This document shows positions 8,970-18,334 of a stretch of 64,000 nucleotides of DNA, piece by piece. The position numbers and the translations under genes were made by a program. The notes beneath the pieces were generated by a model, which made no database searches, was not told the origin of the DNA, and saw only the letters and a list, made by a program, of their open reading frames with translations. Where the stretch lies: assembly GCA_965283955.1 (NCBI GenBank), contig CBDIQW010000001.1, forward strand, positions 3,658,001-3,722,000, written 5' to 3'. This stretch comes from Emticicia sp965283955 (lineage in GTDB: Bacteria; Bacteroidota; Bacteroidia; Cytophagales; Spirosomataceae). The number at the start of each line of letters is the position of its first letter. Positions within the stretch are counted from its first letter, which is position 1.

Positions 8970-11768
8970 ATGAATAATAGCTATTTTATAAAATCACTAT
9001 GCCTGATATTAACGGTCGGGATATTTTCGATTTGCCAATCTCAAGAGCTGATAAAAGATGTTAATCTTATTGGTAATAACAGTACTTCCCCTGATTCGTA
9101 CTATAATAGAAAAGGTGTTACGGTCAATAATACTTTCTATTTTGCTGCTGCTGGAGGGCAATACGAAAGTTTGTGGAAAACCGACGGCACGGCTGGAGGG
9201 ACTGTTTTAGTTAAAGAAATCACGGGATTGCCCCATGATTTTGTAGTTGTAAATGGTACAATTTATTTTGTTGGAGGCTCAAATACTATTTGGAAGAGTA
9301 ACGGAACTGCAACTGGCACAACGGCGGTAGTATCGCATACTTATAACATATATGAAAGCGTTGAACCTATGGCTTCGACGAATAACCCTAATTCACGGGT
9401 TCTTTTTCCAATCGGAAATTCTATTTATTATTTTATTGAAAATCTCGAAAGCGGATATGCGTATCAGCTATGGAAGTACGATGCTATTACTTCTACTAAT
9501 AGCATGGTGCGAGATTTTGGTAATAATTACATTGGTAATGCTCGGGTTTTGAATAATAAATTGATATTTACAACAAATCTACAAAGTGATTTGTGGGTAA
9601 GTGATGGTACAAATGCTGGTACTGTCCTATTGAAAACTTCGGCAAATATTAAAGAAGCTCTGGTAATTAACGGAACGTACTATTTCATTGCTCAAAATAG
9701 TTTTAATGATAACAGTCTATGGAAGTCTGATGGTACTATTGGCGGAACTATCTCTGTAAAAATCTTTACAGTTCCGCTCCGAGATTTAGTTAATTTTAAT
9801 GGTACATTATATTTTGCGGCAAGTAACATTGCAAATAATGACCTTGACTTGTGGAAATCTGATGGGACTACTGCTGGTACAGTACTTGTGAAGGGCAATA
9901 TTCACTTGTATTCAACGCAGACCTCATTAAAAAATAACTTTGCTGTTTTTAATAGCCATCTATATTTTGTTGCTGGCGATTTTAATGTAGGCGGAGGGGT
10001 TATTCTTTGGAAGACCGATGGAACGACCATCGGCACTACGCAGGTTTATAGAGCAGATAATGAAATAACCCAACTCATAGCAGGAACAAATACCTTATTT
10101 TTTGTTTCATTTGTCTATCAAGTAGGTAAAGAGGTTTGGAAATCTGACGGCACAACTGCTGGAACAAGCATCCTCAAAGATATAAATCTGGGTGTGGGAG
10201 ACTCCGCACCCATTGATTTTGTAAAATTTGGAAATAAGGTTATTTTCAAAGCCAAAAACGATATACTCGGTTATGAATATTGGATTACTGATGGCACCGT
10301 AAACGGCACTCAACTGTTAAAAGACATCGGGGTTGGTAATAAAGGTTCTAACCCGACTAATCTATCAGTGATTAACAATCGCTTGGTTTTTACAGCAAAC
10401 GATGAGAAAAACTTCGGAGATGAGTTATGGGTTTCTGATGGCACGGTAAACGGCACGACTATTCTGAAAGATATTAATGTAGGTTCTGAGAGCAGTTTGC
10501 CGAATAACTTTTTTACTTTCAATAACACCCTTTATTTTCAAGCATTAAACCCAGATACTGGCTACGAAATCTGGAAAACAGATGGGACACCCATAGGAAC
10601 TCAAATCCTAAAAGATATTAATATTGGCACTGGATATTCTTACCCAAGTGCATTTTATCCGACAAATAATAATCTTTTGTTTTTTACCGTAAATAATGGA
10701 ACTAACGGCACTGAATTATGGAAATCTGACGGAACTTCTGATGGTACAGCAATGGTAAAAGATATAAAAGTCGGAACTGCCGGAACCGACCCATTTGGTA
10801 TGTCGGTAGCTGGTGATGAAGTGTATTTTTTTGGCTATTGTCCAACCTCCTATAATACATGTTTGTATAAAACAGATGGAACCAGTGAAGGTACTCAGAC
10901 CTTACTCTCTGGAAGTATGTACAATAGCACAACAGGAGTAGCCGTTGGGACATCTTTCTATTTTGTGGGCTATAATGCTACGACAGGACAAGAACTTTGG
11001 AGGTCTGGAGGTACTTCGGTTACAACGGCATTGTTTAAAGATATTCGTACAGGAAGCCAAGATTCTTACATAATCAATTTGACGAATGTAAACGGCAGTT
11101 TATACTTTTCGGCAACAAATGGGGTAAATGGGCAAGAATTATGGAAAAGTGATGGCACTCCGACTGGTACAGTGATGGTCAAAGATATTAATCTAACGGG
11201 CAACGCTAATCCACATAACTTTACTAATCTCAACGGAATACTAATTTTTGCAGCTACGGATGATTCAGGTGAAAGAAAAATATGGCGTAGTGATGGAACT
11301 GATGCAGGAACTTATGTTATTTTAAATGCTACGGATATTGTATCAATCAAAGTAGAGGGGGATTTATATTATTTCTCGGCTGTTTTACCTAATCAGCCAA
11401 GACAAATTTTTCAAACAAATGGAACGGTAGCTGGAACCATTTTGGCTACCGAATCAGCAGTATTTCAATTTGACGGCAAGAAGTTAGGTGGTAAACTTTT
11501 TAAAAGTTACTATACTGAAAACACTGGATTTGAATTGTATAGTTTTGACATATGCCCTGAAATTGTAACATTAGCTAACCCAACGGATAATGTTATCTCT
11601 GGAAACCGAACAACACAAGCCTCTGCTATAAACGGAAAAATCCAAGCCACCAATTATATCACAGGCACGGCCAAAGTAACATACCAAGCTAAAAGTATTG
11701 AGTTAAACCCAAATTTTAAAGCTGAGAACGGCACAGTTTTTAAAGCCGAAGTGGGGGGATGTAATTGA
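8970..11768 (+). CDS. Secreted ELWxxDGT-repeat protein with GCN-type C-terminal domain
   Basis: 932 residues. A signal peptide (to about residue 25) is followed by some sixteen repeats of the ELWxxDGT type, such as ELWKSDGTPTGTVMVKDI, spaced about 45-60 residues apart over positions 60-850. The regular spacing suggests a beta-propeller or extended beta array. The final 70 residues are the same GCN-ending module as in the M23 peptidase just upstream, with close DNA similarity. ELWxxDGT proteins are abundant in Bacteroidota and myxobacteria, and their function is not established; an adhesin or surface structural role is inference. The start has no competitor, and the next gene follows within 35 bp. 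Confidence 0.87.
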   Translation: MNNSYFIKSLCLILTVGIFSICQSQELIKDVNLIGNNSTSPDSYYNRKGVTVNNTFYFAAAGGQYESLWKTDGTAGGTVLVKEITGLPHDFVVVNGTIYFVGGSNTIWKSNGTATGTTAVVSHTYNIYESVEPMASTNNPNSRVLFPIGNSIYYFIENLESGYAYQLWKYDAITSTNSMVRDFGNNYIGNARVLNNKLIFTTNLQSDLWVSDGTNAGTVLLKTSANIKEALVINGTYYFIAQNSFNDNSLWKSDGTIGGTISVKIFTVPLRDLVNFNGTLYFAASNIANNDLDLWKSDGTTAGTVLVKGNIHLYSTQTSLKNNFAVFNSHLYFVAGDFNVGGGVILWKTDGTTIGTTQVYRADNEITQLIAGTNTLFFVSFVYQVGKEVWKSDGTTAGTSILKDINLGVGDSAPIDFVKFGNKVIFKAKNDILGYEYWITDGTVNGTQLLKDIGVGNKGSNPTNLSVINNRLVFTANDEKNFGDELWVSDGTVNGTTILKDINVGSESSLPNNFFTFNNTLYFQALNPDTGYEIWKTDGTPIGTQILKDINIGTGYSYPSAFYPTNNNLLFFTVNNGTNGTELWKSDGTSDGTAMVKDIKVGTAGTDPFGMSVAGDEVYFFGYCPTSYNTCLYKTDGTSEGTQTLLSGSMYNSTTGVAVGTSFYFVGYNATTGQELWRSGGTSVTTALFKDIRTGSQDSYIINLTNVNGSLYFSATNGVNGQELWKSDGTPTGTVMVKDINLTGNANPHNFTNLNGILIFAATDDSGERKIWRSDGTDAGTYVILNATDIVSIKVEGDLYYFSAVLPNQPRQIFQTNGTVAGTILATESAVFQFDGKKLGGKLFKSYYTENTGFELYSFDICPEIVTLANPTDNVISGNRTTQASAINGKIQATNYITGTAKVTYQAKSIELNPNFKAENGTVFKAEVGGCN

Positions 11769-11800
11769 AATTATCAGATAAAACTAACTATAAAAAGACT

Positions 11801-13324
11801 ATGAAAAAAATAATCTATCTTCTATTAATTCTCTTTATTTCATTAGAAGGTATAGCCCAAATATCACTAATCGGTCAAGGGTGCGATAGTTCTCCCAATT
11901 TTCCATTAAATTTTATCAGTTATAAAGGAAACCTGTATTACAATAATGTAGGGTGTTCTAATAACCCTGATGGGATTTATAGAACCAATGGAGATTCTTT
12001 GGGTACTTTACTTACAGGTACGAATTTCAAAAGTTTTGATAATTATCCAAATAGAAGAGGAGTTAGTGGAAAAAATATTTTTTTCTCCGAAAATGCTCAT
12101 TTAAGGATAATTAACGGTGAAAGTAGTCAAGTTGAAATGATTTTGGAAAATATTATTCCTACTCACATTACAGATTTGAATGGAATTGCTCTTTTTTCTC
12201 AAAATGGAACAAATCTCTGGCGTAGCGATGGTACCGAGGCAGGTACTTATAAAATAAAAGATATGCCTGTCTGGAATATCGTATCAGATGGTACTTATGC
12301 CTATGTATCTGACCAATTTGACCTATGGAAAACTGATGGGACTGCAAGCGGCACAGTTAAAATGAATTTCAGGTATCCAATTGTAGGAACAAGTAATACT
12401 AATGATTCGACTTATGTTTTTTCTGGTAGTCTAACGCATTGGAATGGCATTACTTTTCTAATAAATAACGGAGAATATTCAACACCTTTGCAGAAAATAC
12501 AAGGAAATTCTCTTGTTACATTGGGATACACTGGTTGTTATCTTGATGCAAGTCAGACTATTTGTTCTGGATTTGATGTTGCTGCAAATGCTGGTGGGCT
12601 ATATCCAACCTCAACAGGCATATTTTTCTTCGGGAAAAATTATACAGCCCCAGGGCAATCGGCCAATTATGAATTATGGAAAAGTGATGGGACTGTCGGT
12701 GGAACGGTTAAAGTAATATCTTTTTCCGCAGGAACTACACCGTATATGCCTATTCGTGCCAATGATTACAACAGTTATCCTAAACAAAATTACGATAACA
12801 TTTTCTTCTTCACGGCCACAGACCCTACAAATGGAATTGAATTATGGAGGAGCGATGGCACAGCTGCAGGCACATTTATGGTAAAAGATATTAATGCTGG
12901 CCCAGCCGACTCAAGACCTCAAGGTTTGGGCGTAATTGATGGAATTTGTTATTTCAGTGCAGTGACTGCTGATAACGGTCGTGAGATTTGGAAAAGCAAT
13001 GGTACAGAAGCTGGAACCATGATGGTTCAAGATTTAGACCCAGGTACTGCCAATGGTGTAATTTCTCCAGAACCACCAAACGAAAACCTTAATAATCGTT
13101 GGGCAACTATCTATAATGGGCGTTATTATTTTAAAGGGATTTCTCCAATCGCAGGAGGTAATCTATTTGCTGTGGATGGTTTAAAACATTATGTATATCG
13201 TCAATTAACGCCTACTGCAAGTACCATAGACATTGCAAAAAAGGCTATTTTCTTAGAAACAGGTACTTTGATTTTGCCAAGCATTAATGTTTTTTACGAA
13301 GGGAAAATACAAAATAATAATTAA
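11801..13324 (+). CDS. Secreted ELWxxDGT-repeat protein, short paralogue
   Basis: 507 residues from the ATG at 11801, which gives a clean signal peptide (MKKIIYLLLILFISLEGIAQ); a TTG at 11765 overlapping the previous stop is less likely. It has about six ELWxxDGT-type repeats (for example LWRSDGTEAGTYKIKDM and LWRSDGTAAGTFMVKDI). The C-terminus (DIAKKAIFLETGTLILPSIN...) looks like a diverged coathanger-type tail, but it ends QNNN and lacks the terminal Gly-Cys of its neighbours, so it may be sorted differently. It is the last gene of the secreted-protein run and is followed by a strong hairpin. Confidence 0.83.
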   Translation: MKKIIYLLLILFISLEGIAQISLIGQGCDSSPNFPLNFISYKGNLYYNNVGCSNNPDGIYRTNGDSLGTLLTGTNFKSFDNYPNRRGVSGKNIFFSENAHLRIINGESSQVEMILENIIPTHITDLNGIALFSQNGTNLWRSDGTEAGTYKIKDMPVWNIVSDGTYAYVSDQFDLWKTDGTASGTVKMNFRYPIVGTSNTNDSTYVFSGSLTHWNGITFLINNGEYSTPLQKIQGNSLVTLGYTGCYLDASQTICSGFDVAANAGGLYPTSTGIFFFGKNYTAPGQSANYELWKSDGTVGGTVKVISFSAGTTPYMPIRANDYNSYPKQNYDNIFFFTATDPTNGIELWRSDGTAAGTFMVKDINAGPADSRPQGLGVIDGICYFSAVTADNGREIWKSNGTEAGTMMVQDLDPGTANGVISPEPPNENLNNRWATIYNGRYYFKGISPIAGGNLFAVDGLKHYVYRQLTPTASTIDIAKKAIFLETGTLILPSINVFYEGKIQNNN

Positions 13325-13340
13325 GAATATGTATGAAATA

Positions 13341-13378
13341 CAAGAGTGGTCATATTGGTTAAAATATGACCACTCTTG
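13341..13378. terminator. Perfect 15-bp hairpin between convergent genes
   Basis: CAAGAGTGGTCATAT pairs perfectly with 13364-13378 around an 8-base loop. It lies between the ELWxxDGT gene and the convergent thioredoxin-fold gene and can serve both strands. Confidence 0.75.
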
Positions 13379-13387
13379 TAGAAATTT

Positions 13388-14806
13388 TTACTGACTCTTC
13401 GAGTCCTCCTCTCTAAAATCTCTTGCTATTACTTGCCCTTTAGCCACTTTAATGGCATCTTCGGCGTACTTTTTTGCTTCTTCTTCTCGGCCAACTTTGT
13501 ATAATAATTGAGAATAAGTTTTCATTGCAATCGGGTTTTCTGAAATTCTGAGTGATTTGCCCAACCACTTCAAAGGCAATTTTAGCTGTTCTTTATCCGT
13601 AATATTTTGGGCGAATCTCCAGCCGTAAAGGCGTAACTGGTAAGCAACTTCTTCGTTATAACCGCTCAAAATATCATCACGAAGTAACGTCCATTCTTCG
13701 GAAGTGAACTTCGATTTATCTTCGTACTTTTTAAATTCTGCTACTGATTGATTTGTAAGAACTTCGGTATCAATGGCATCAATATAATTAAGGTATGCTG
13801 TAATGCTTTGACTGTAATTTTCCCAGTTCTTGGTAATTTCGTAAAACTCAATTCGATAACTCGTCATTAGCATTTCTTTGTTATAAAGCGGCGTACTTTT
13901 CTCGTACCAAAAAGGCGAAATGGATGCAACTGCCGAGTTCATTAAATCTTCGTTTTTATTGAGCATCGCTTGATTAAAAGATCTGTCAATTATGCGGCTC
14001 ACTCGTTGGCGAATGCCATTAGAATTTTCTTCATTGAACCCTTTCAGATTTTCGGAATTACTTACTAAAATCTTGAATAATTCATCATCCGATGTTTTGT
14101 TGGTTTGATAAAGATATTCGCATAAAAGCAGCATGTTTTGTTCCGAACCTAAACTCTTCTTGTCAAGACCCAAAGCATAGCCTCTGATTGCTTTATCGAT
14201 TTCTTTGATGCTTTTCTCTCGCTCTTTATTGCTACCAGTGTGAGTAGCTTGCAAACGTCTAAGCGAGTATAAGTAAAACATTTCGGGGCTTTGTTCGCCT
14301 TTACTAAACATTTTATCAAGATATTCCAATGATAAAAAGTTTTCATTCACCTTAATTGCACGGTTGGCATCTGCAAGTAATTCTTTAGGGTTCGATGCAA
14401 AATGTGATTTATAGATAAGTTCACCATCGGCAGTAAAGAAAAAATATGCCGAAGATGCCCCATAATATTTAAACTCACTATTGGCAGATTTATCTCTGAG
14501 CGATTCAGAGTTGATTTTCAAACTTATAAAGTTTTCATTGAAAAAACTACCTACTTCCGAAGTCGGAAATACGTTTTGATTCATCCAACGGCTATTACCA
14601 CCGTAGTTTTCGTAAGATAAAAAAACCAGCTTGCCATGTTGTTTAGCAAGTTTTTGAGCATTTTCAAAAGTTCCTCTTATAAAATTGATTCCTCGCTCAC
14701 CTTGTGCAAATGCTTGAGAAGTAAAGCACAGGAATACCAATAAAACTAATCTTTTTATGGCGTTAGATAGAATTAGGGTGTTACGTGTTTTGATGTAAAG
14801 ATTCAT
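13388..14806 (-). CDS. Periplasmic thioredoxin-fold protein lacking the CxxC motif
   Basis: 472 residues with a signal peptide ending QAFAQ. The N-terminal part (about 40-145) fits a thioredoxin-7/DUF255-like fold: WxxAxxxAKxxxKLVFLSY, then FISLKIN and AYFFFTADGELIY. At the place where the family has W-C-x-x-C the sequence reads YGGNSRWM, so both catalytic cysteines are gone and oxidoreductase activity is unlikely. The rest is helical and TPR-like, with recognisable repeats near the C-terminus (KWLGKSLRISENPIAMKTYS). It may be a binding or scaffold protein of the envelope. It is a single gene; a TAAATTTG element lies about 115 bp upstream. Confidence 0.75.
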   Translation of the reverse strand: MNLYIKTRNTLILSNAIKRLVLLVFLCFTSQAFAQGERGINFIRGTFENAQKLAKQHGKLVFLSYENYGGNSRWMNQNVFPTSEVGSFFNENFISLKINSESLRDKSANSEFKYYGASSAYFFFTADGELIYKSHFASNPKELLADANRAIKVNENFLSLEYLDKMFSKGEQSPEMFYLYSLRRLQATHTGSNKEREKSIKEIDKAIRGYALGLDKKSLGSEQNMLLLCEYLYQTNKTSDDELFKILVSNSENLKGFNEENSNGIRQRVSRIIDRSFNQAMLNKNEDLMNSAVASISPFWYEKSTPLYNKEMLMTSYRIEFYEITKNWENYSQSITAYLNYIDAIDTEVLTNQSVAEFKKYEDKSKFTSEEWTLLRDDILSGYNEEVAYQLRLYGWRFAQNITDKEQLKLPLKWLGKSLRISENPIAMKTYSQLLYKVGREEEAKKYAEDAIKVAKGQVIARDFREEDSKSQ

Positions 14807-14922
14807 AATGTCTCCGCTTAATCATTTTCTGTATAGCCTTTCCCAAAAAGTATGCCACAATGCCGAGAGCAGAGAATTTAATTTGAATTAAAATAAAAAT
14901 ATAATTGAAACGTAGAAAAGTA

Positions 14923-14930
14923 CAAATTTA
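14923..14930 (-). promoter_or_regulatory. Putative -7 element (TAAATTTG) for the thioredoxin-fold gene
   Basis: The minus strand reads TAAATTTG, matching TAnnTTTG, and would give a leader of roughly 110 bases. No clear -33 TTTG was found. Confidence 0.35.
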
Positions 14931-14967
14931 GGCGTTTAGGTAGCATTTTTGAGAGAATATTACGCAT

Positions 14968-15007
14968 AAAAAAGTCTCTTTCTGCACTGGGCAAAAAGAG
15001 ACTTTTT
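14968..15007 (-). terminator. Rho-independent terminator downstream of ccmF
   Basis: AAAAAGTCTCTTT pairs with AAAGAGACTTTTT around a 13-base loop. On the minus strand it ends in a T-run, 60 bp after the ccmF stop. Confidence 0.7.
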
Positions 15008-15069
15008 ATCAAAATAGTAGAGGTTATTTATGTCCAAATTTTCAAGTAACTAATAACCAATACACTAAT

Positions 15070-17610
15070 TTACCCTTCGGCCGCCACAATCTGAAAACGA
15101 CGAACCGCCGCCAGCGTGATACCCACAATTATCATAAAGAAACCTATCCAGAGAAGGTTGATATGAGGTTTTTCGGTGGCTTTTAGCACGAGAAACTCTC
15201 GTTGTCCACGGCTGGCCGTAAAGGCAAATTTACCCGAAACGGGGTCGATTTTCGATAATTGTAAGCGAAGCCCCATTTCGTTGTTTACTTCTGGTTTGCT
15301 CCAAACTTCACGATTACGAATAGCAAAAACTGGACGCATCGTAATGGCTACGTTTCGGTCGAGAATTTTTACTGTTGCACGAGCGGCCGCATCGCCTTCG
15401 GCAAGTTTAATTCCATCTACTTCTCTGATTCCTTCTACGTTTTCAAGAATCGCCACGTAATCATTGATGAAGAAAGTATCGCCAACTGCTACAGCAAACT
15501 CTTCGGGGCGACTCCAATCTCGCTCATCTTCGGCCACTGGAGGGCCAGAAACGAAGGCATAAATATCTTTGTTCCAAAATTTCTTAATATCAGGCGAAAG
15601 TACCGTCCCCATTTTTTCGTTGTCTTGCACACGTGGGTAAAGGTTAAATTTCTTTCCGTCTTTATCCGAATATTCAATTTGGTAATAAGTGTTTTCTGCT
15701 TCGTATTCGAGCGTATCACCACGTTTGAAATACGTTTTATCGCCATCCACTACATCAGCACGAGCAATTCCCTTATAATTACTTCCTGGTACTGGCCAAA
15801 CGTATTTTTTCTCAATATAACCTGGAGCATTTCTTACATCAACAAACTGACCTTTGTAAGTGAATGAAAATTCACTCAACTCAGTCGGACGGTTTAACCA
15901 TAACAACGCATTTTCTTTATTATCACTTTCGTTGGTAAAGATTTTTGCCCCCGAAAAATTCAAAGAAACCACTTTTGAATAGCCCGACGAAAACATGATT
16001 CCGATGAGCATTACGGCCAAACCAATGTGCGTAATGGCTCCGCCCGCAACTTTAAATTTACCTTTCAGAATATCGGTTAAAATACTGCCATTGGCCACGA
16101 TACTAAATACCGCTGCCGTGAGTAATATGATGTATTTCCAGTTATTTACTTTGGCAAATGTGATGATTAATGCCGAAGCTAAAAGGCTGATAACGAGTGG
16201 GTTGATGAGCTTATTGAGGCTTTCTTTCTGGATGCGTTTCCACCAGAAAAATTGTGCAACGCCCGTAAGTGCAGTAATTAGCACAAAGAACCACATCTGA
16301 AACTGCGTAAAGTGTTCGACCTGATTGGCTGGCAAAGCCATGTTGAGTTTTGCCCCAAAAATTTCGCCTACTTTATTATAAACAGGAATTGAAGTCGTAA
16401 CAATTACTTGAAAACTTGCCAAACAAAGCATTAAAACGCCAGAAAATACCCAAAATTCACGAGAAAATGTCGAGATTTCTGCTTCATCTTGTGGTAAATA
16501 TTTCCAGCGAATCACCGAAAGTACAACTGAAACAACGATGAAAGTCAACAAATAAATCAATAATTGTCCAGAAAGCCCCAAATCAGTAAATGAGTGAACC
16601 GAAGCATTTCCAAGAATACCACTTCGAGCCAAAAACGTTGAATATACAATCAAGATAAATTGGGCTAAAACTAAAATAATGGTGTACTTCAAGGCAGTGC
16701 TATTTTTACGAGCCATGAGCATTGTGTGGAAACTTCCCACCAAAACTAACCATGGTACATAAACTGCATTTTCAACGGGGTCCCAGTTCCAATAACCGCC
16801 AAAATTGAGGGTTTCGTAAGCCCAAATTCCACCCATCATAATTCCTGTTCCGAGAACAACTGCCGCAGTCAAAGTCCACGGTAATGCAGGTTTTATCCAT
16901 TCGGTGTATTGTTTTTTCCAAAGTCCAGCCATACAAAAGGCAAACGGTACGAGGGTCATCGCAAAACCTAAAAATAGAGTAGGAGGGTGAATCACCATCC
17001 AATAATTTTGCAACAAAGGATTCAAGCCATTACCATCTTTCGGCACAAAATCAGGGTTCGTTTTCCAAATCGGAATATTCGGCATTGATTCTTTCAAAGT
17101 CAGAAATGGCGAACTACCAATCTTAAAATCTCCCCAAAGTACCACACCCAAAATCATTGAAGCCAAAAACACTTGTACCAACGCAAAAATCGTCATCGTT
17201 GGGGCTTCAATACTTGCATTACGAGTTTTACGCAGGGTTGTGTTAATCAATAAAACACCCAGCACAACATTCCAAAACATCCACAATAAAAAACTACCCT
17301 CCTGGTCTTGCCAAAAACATGAAATGGCATAGCCAAAAGGCAAACTCCACGAAGAGTTATCCCAAGCGTAATGATACTCAAAATAATGATTGAAAATAAT
17401 ACTCAACAGCGAAGCACAAATCGTAAAAATGGCCAATGTATGGACATAAAATGCTCCACGAGCAAATTTGAGCCATTGGTCGGTTAGTTGTTTGCTGCTC
17501 AAAACTTGCGGACGAGTAGCTTGCCAATAAGCATAAGTCGAAACAATGGCAGCTACAAAAGAGATAATCACGGAAATATGTCCGATATTTCCAACGTATG
17601 GTCTTAACAT
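15070..17610 (-). CDS. ccmF: Cytochrome c haem-attachment protein, CcmF type
   Basis: Large polytopic inner-membrane protein that presents haem to apocytochrome c. I start it at 17610 (MLRPYVGNIGHISVI), which begins directly before the first membrane segment; an upstream start at 17640 adds only ten residues. The haem-handling WWD-type motif is clear (GGYWNWDPVENAVYVPW), with the preceding conserved HPPTLFLGF. The CcmF-specific GGAITHIGLAVMLIGIMFSS and a long periplasmic beta-rich C-terminal region (about 570-800) before a last membrane segment support CcmF over a short CcsA. About 846 residues is long for CcmF. A small 4-TM membrane protein lies upstream on the same strand, 132 bp away. Confidence 0.88.
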   Translation of the reverse strand: MLRPYVGNIGHISVIISFVAAIVSTYAYWQATRPQVLSSKQLTDQWLKFARGAFYVHTLAIFTICASLLSIIFNHYFEYHYAWDNSSWSLPFGYAISCFWQDQEGSFLLWMFWNVVLGVLLINTTLRKTRNASIEAPTMTIFALVQVFLASMILGVVLWGDFKIGSSPFLTLKESMPNIPIWKTNPDFVPKDGNGLNPLLQNYWMVIHPPTLFLGFAMTLVPFAFCMAGLWKKQYTEWIKPALPWTLTAAVVLGTGIMMGGIWAYETLNFGGYWNWDPVENAVYVPWLVLVGSFHTMLMARKNSTALKYTIILVLAQFILIVYSTFLARSGILGNASVHSFTDLGLSGQLLIYLLTFIVVSVVLSVIRWKYLPQDEAEISTFSREFWVFSGVLMLCLASFQVIVTTSIPVYNKVGEIFGAKLNMALPANQVEHFTQFQMWFFVLITALTGVAQFFWWKRIQKESLNKLINPLVISLLASALIITFAKVNNWKYIILLTAAVFSIVANGSILTDILKGKFKVAGGAITHIGLAVMLIGIMFSSGYSKVVSLNFSGAKIFTNESDNKENALLWLNRPTELSEFSFTYKGQFVDVRNAPGYIEKKYVWPVPGSNYKGIARADVVDGDKTYFKRGDTLEYEAENTYYQIEYSDKDGKKFNLYPRVQDNEKMGTVLSPDIKKFWNKDIYAFVSGPPVAEDERDWSRPEEFAVAVGDTFFINDYVAILENVEGIREVDGIKLAEGDAAARATVKILDRNVAITMRPVFAIRNREVWSKPEVNNEMGLRLQLSKIDPVSGKFAFTASRGQREFLVLKATEKPHINLLWIGFFMIIVGITLAAVRRFQIVAAEG

Positions 17611-17742
17611 GATAAATGTCGTAATCGGGTATAGAATCAAAACGATTTTATACCAAAATTAAATATGTTTAGTTTGTATTGAAGATAGTAAACCGCCAAA
17701 AGCACCGTGGACTATCGACTGTAAACTGTGGACTAAAAAATA

Positions 17743-18180
17743 TCAACCTAACCAAGCTGACCACGGAATACGGCTAAGAATTAAAACCAAGGCTAAACCA
17801 AAGAAAATAGCCGTTTGCTTAAATTTACGACCATTACCCACCGCACGTTTCACACGAGCATTTCCGATTGTCACCAAAACTACCGCAATCAAGTTGATAG
17901 TTGGGTGCTCAACTGCATACTGACGAAGCGTGCTATCTTTCATTGTAGCTTTCATATCAGCAAATGCTGATTGTGTGATTGGCGAAATGAAGAGCAAAAT
18001 CAAACCTAATAAAAACATGGTGTGCGTAGCTATCAAAGCAAACTTGTTGATTTTGAGGTGCGTACCTTCAAAACTTTTTTCGCTTGTCGAGCCAATAATT
18101 CCGTTAATTGTTGCGGCTGCCAATAAAGCAAGAGTAGCAAAAGCTAAATATGAGTGAATTGGTTGGATGATTGAGTACAT
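17743..18180 (-). CDS. Small four-TM membrane protein, possible haem-binding (cytochrome b-like)
   Basis: 145 residues with four predicted membrane segments. Histidines sit in or next to them: H9 in IQPIHSYLAF, another in FEGTHLKIN, one in LIATHTMFLL and one in VEHPTINL. Proteins like this are sometimes labelled cytochrome B in Bacteroidota, but I see no diagnostic motif, so haem binding is inference. The position next to ccmF on the same strand, with a 132-bp gap, hints at a link to cytochrome maturation or respiration. Start codon and length look complete. Confidence 0.6.
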   Translation of the reverse strand: MYSIIQPIHSYLAFATLALLAAATINGIIGSTSEKSFEGTHLKINKFALIATHTMFLLGLILLFISPITQSAFADMKATMKDSTLRQYAVEHPTINLIAVVLVTIGNARVKRAVGNGRKFKQTAIFFGLALVLILSRIPWSAWLG

Positions 18181-18218
18181 ATTTATGAATTTTGTAAGTA
18201 AATTATTAAAATTTTGTG

Positions 18219-18312
18219 CGAAGTTACGTTATAAACGCTGAATAACATAACTTCGCCGATACAGGTTTTGTTATATGTGGGGCGAACCGGGCGACGGTCG
18301 CATCCTGTTCGC
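18219..18312. repeat. Pair of inverted repeats in a divergent promoter region
   Basis: Positions 18219-18232 and 18242-18255 form a 14-bp inverted repeat with one mismatch around a 9-base loop. A second, GC-rich nested hairpin follows: GCGAAC/GTTCGC outside, GCGAC/GTCGC inside (18282-18312). Both lie between the divergent 4-TM gene and the membrane metallopeptidase gene. Confidence 0.55.
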
Positions 18313-18334
18313 ATAAGTATTTATCATAATAACC

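Noticed and set aside
10107..10953. Minus-strand frames opposite the ELWxxDGT gene
   Set aside because: They arise from the regular repeat on the other strand and show repeat-derived composition only.
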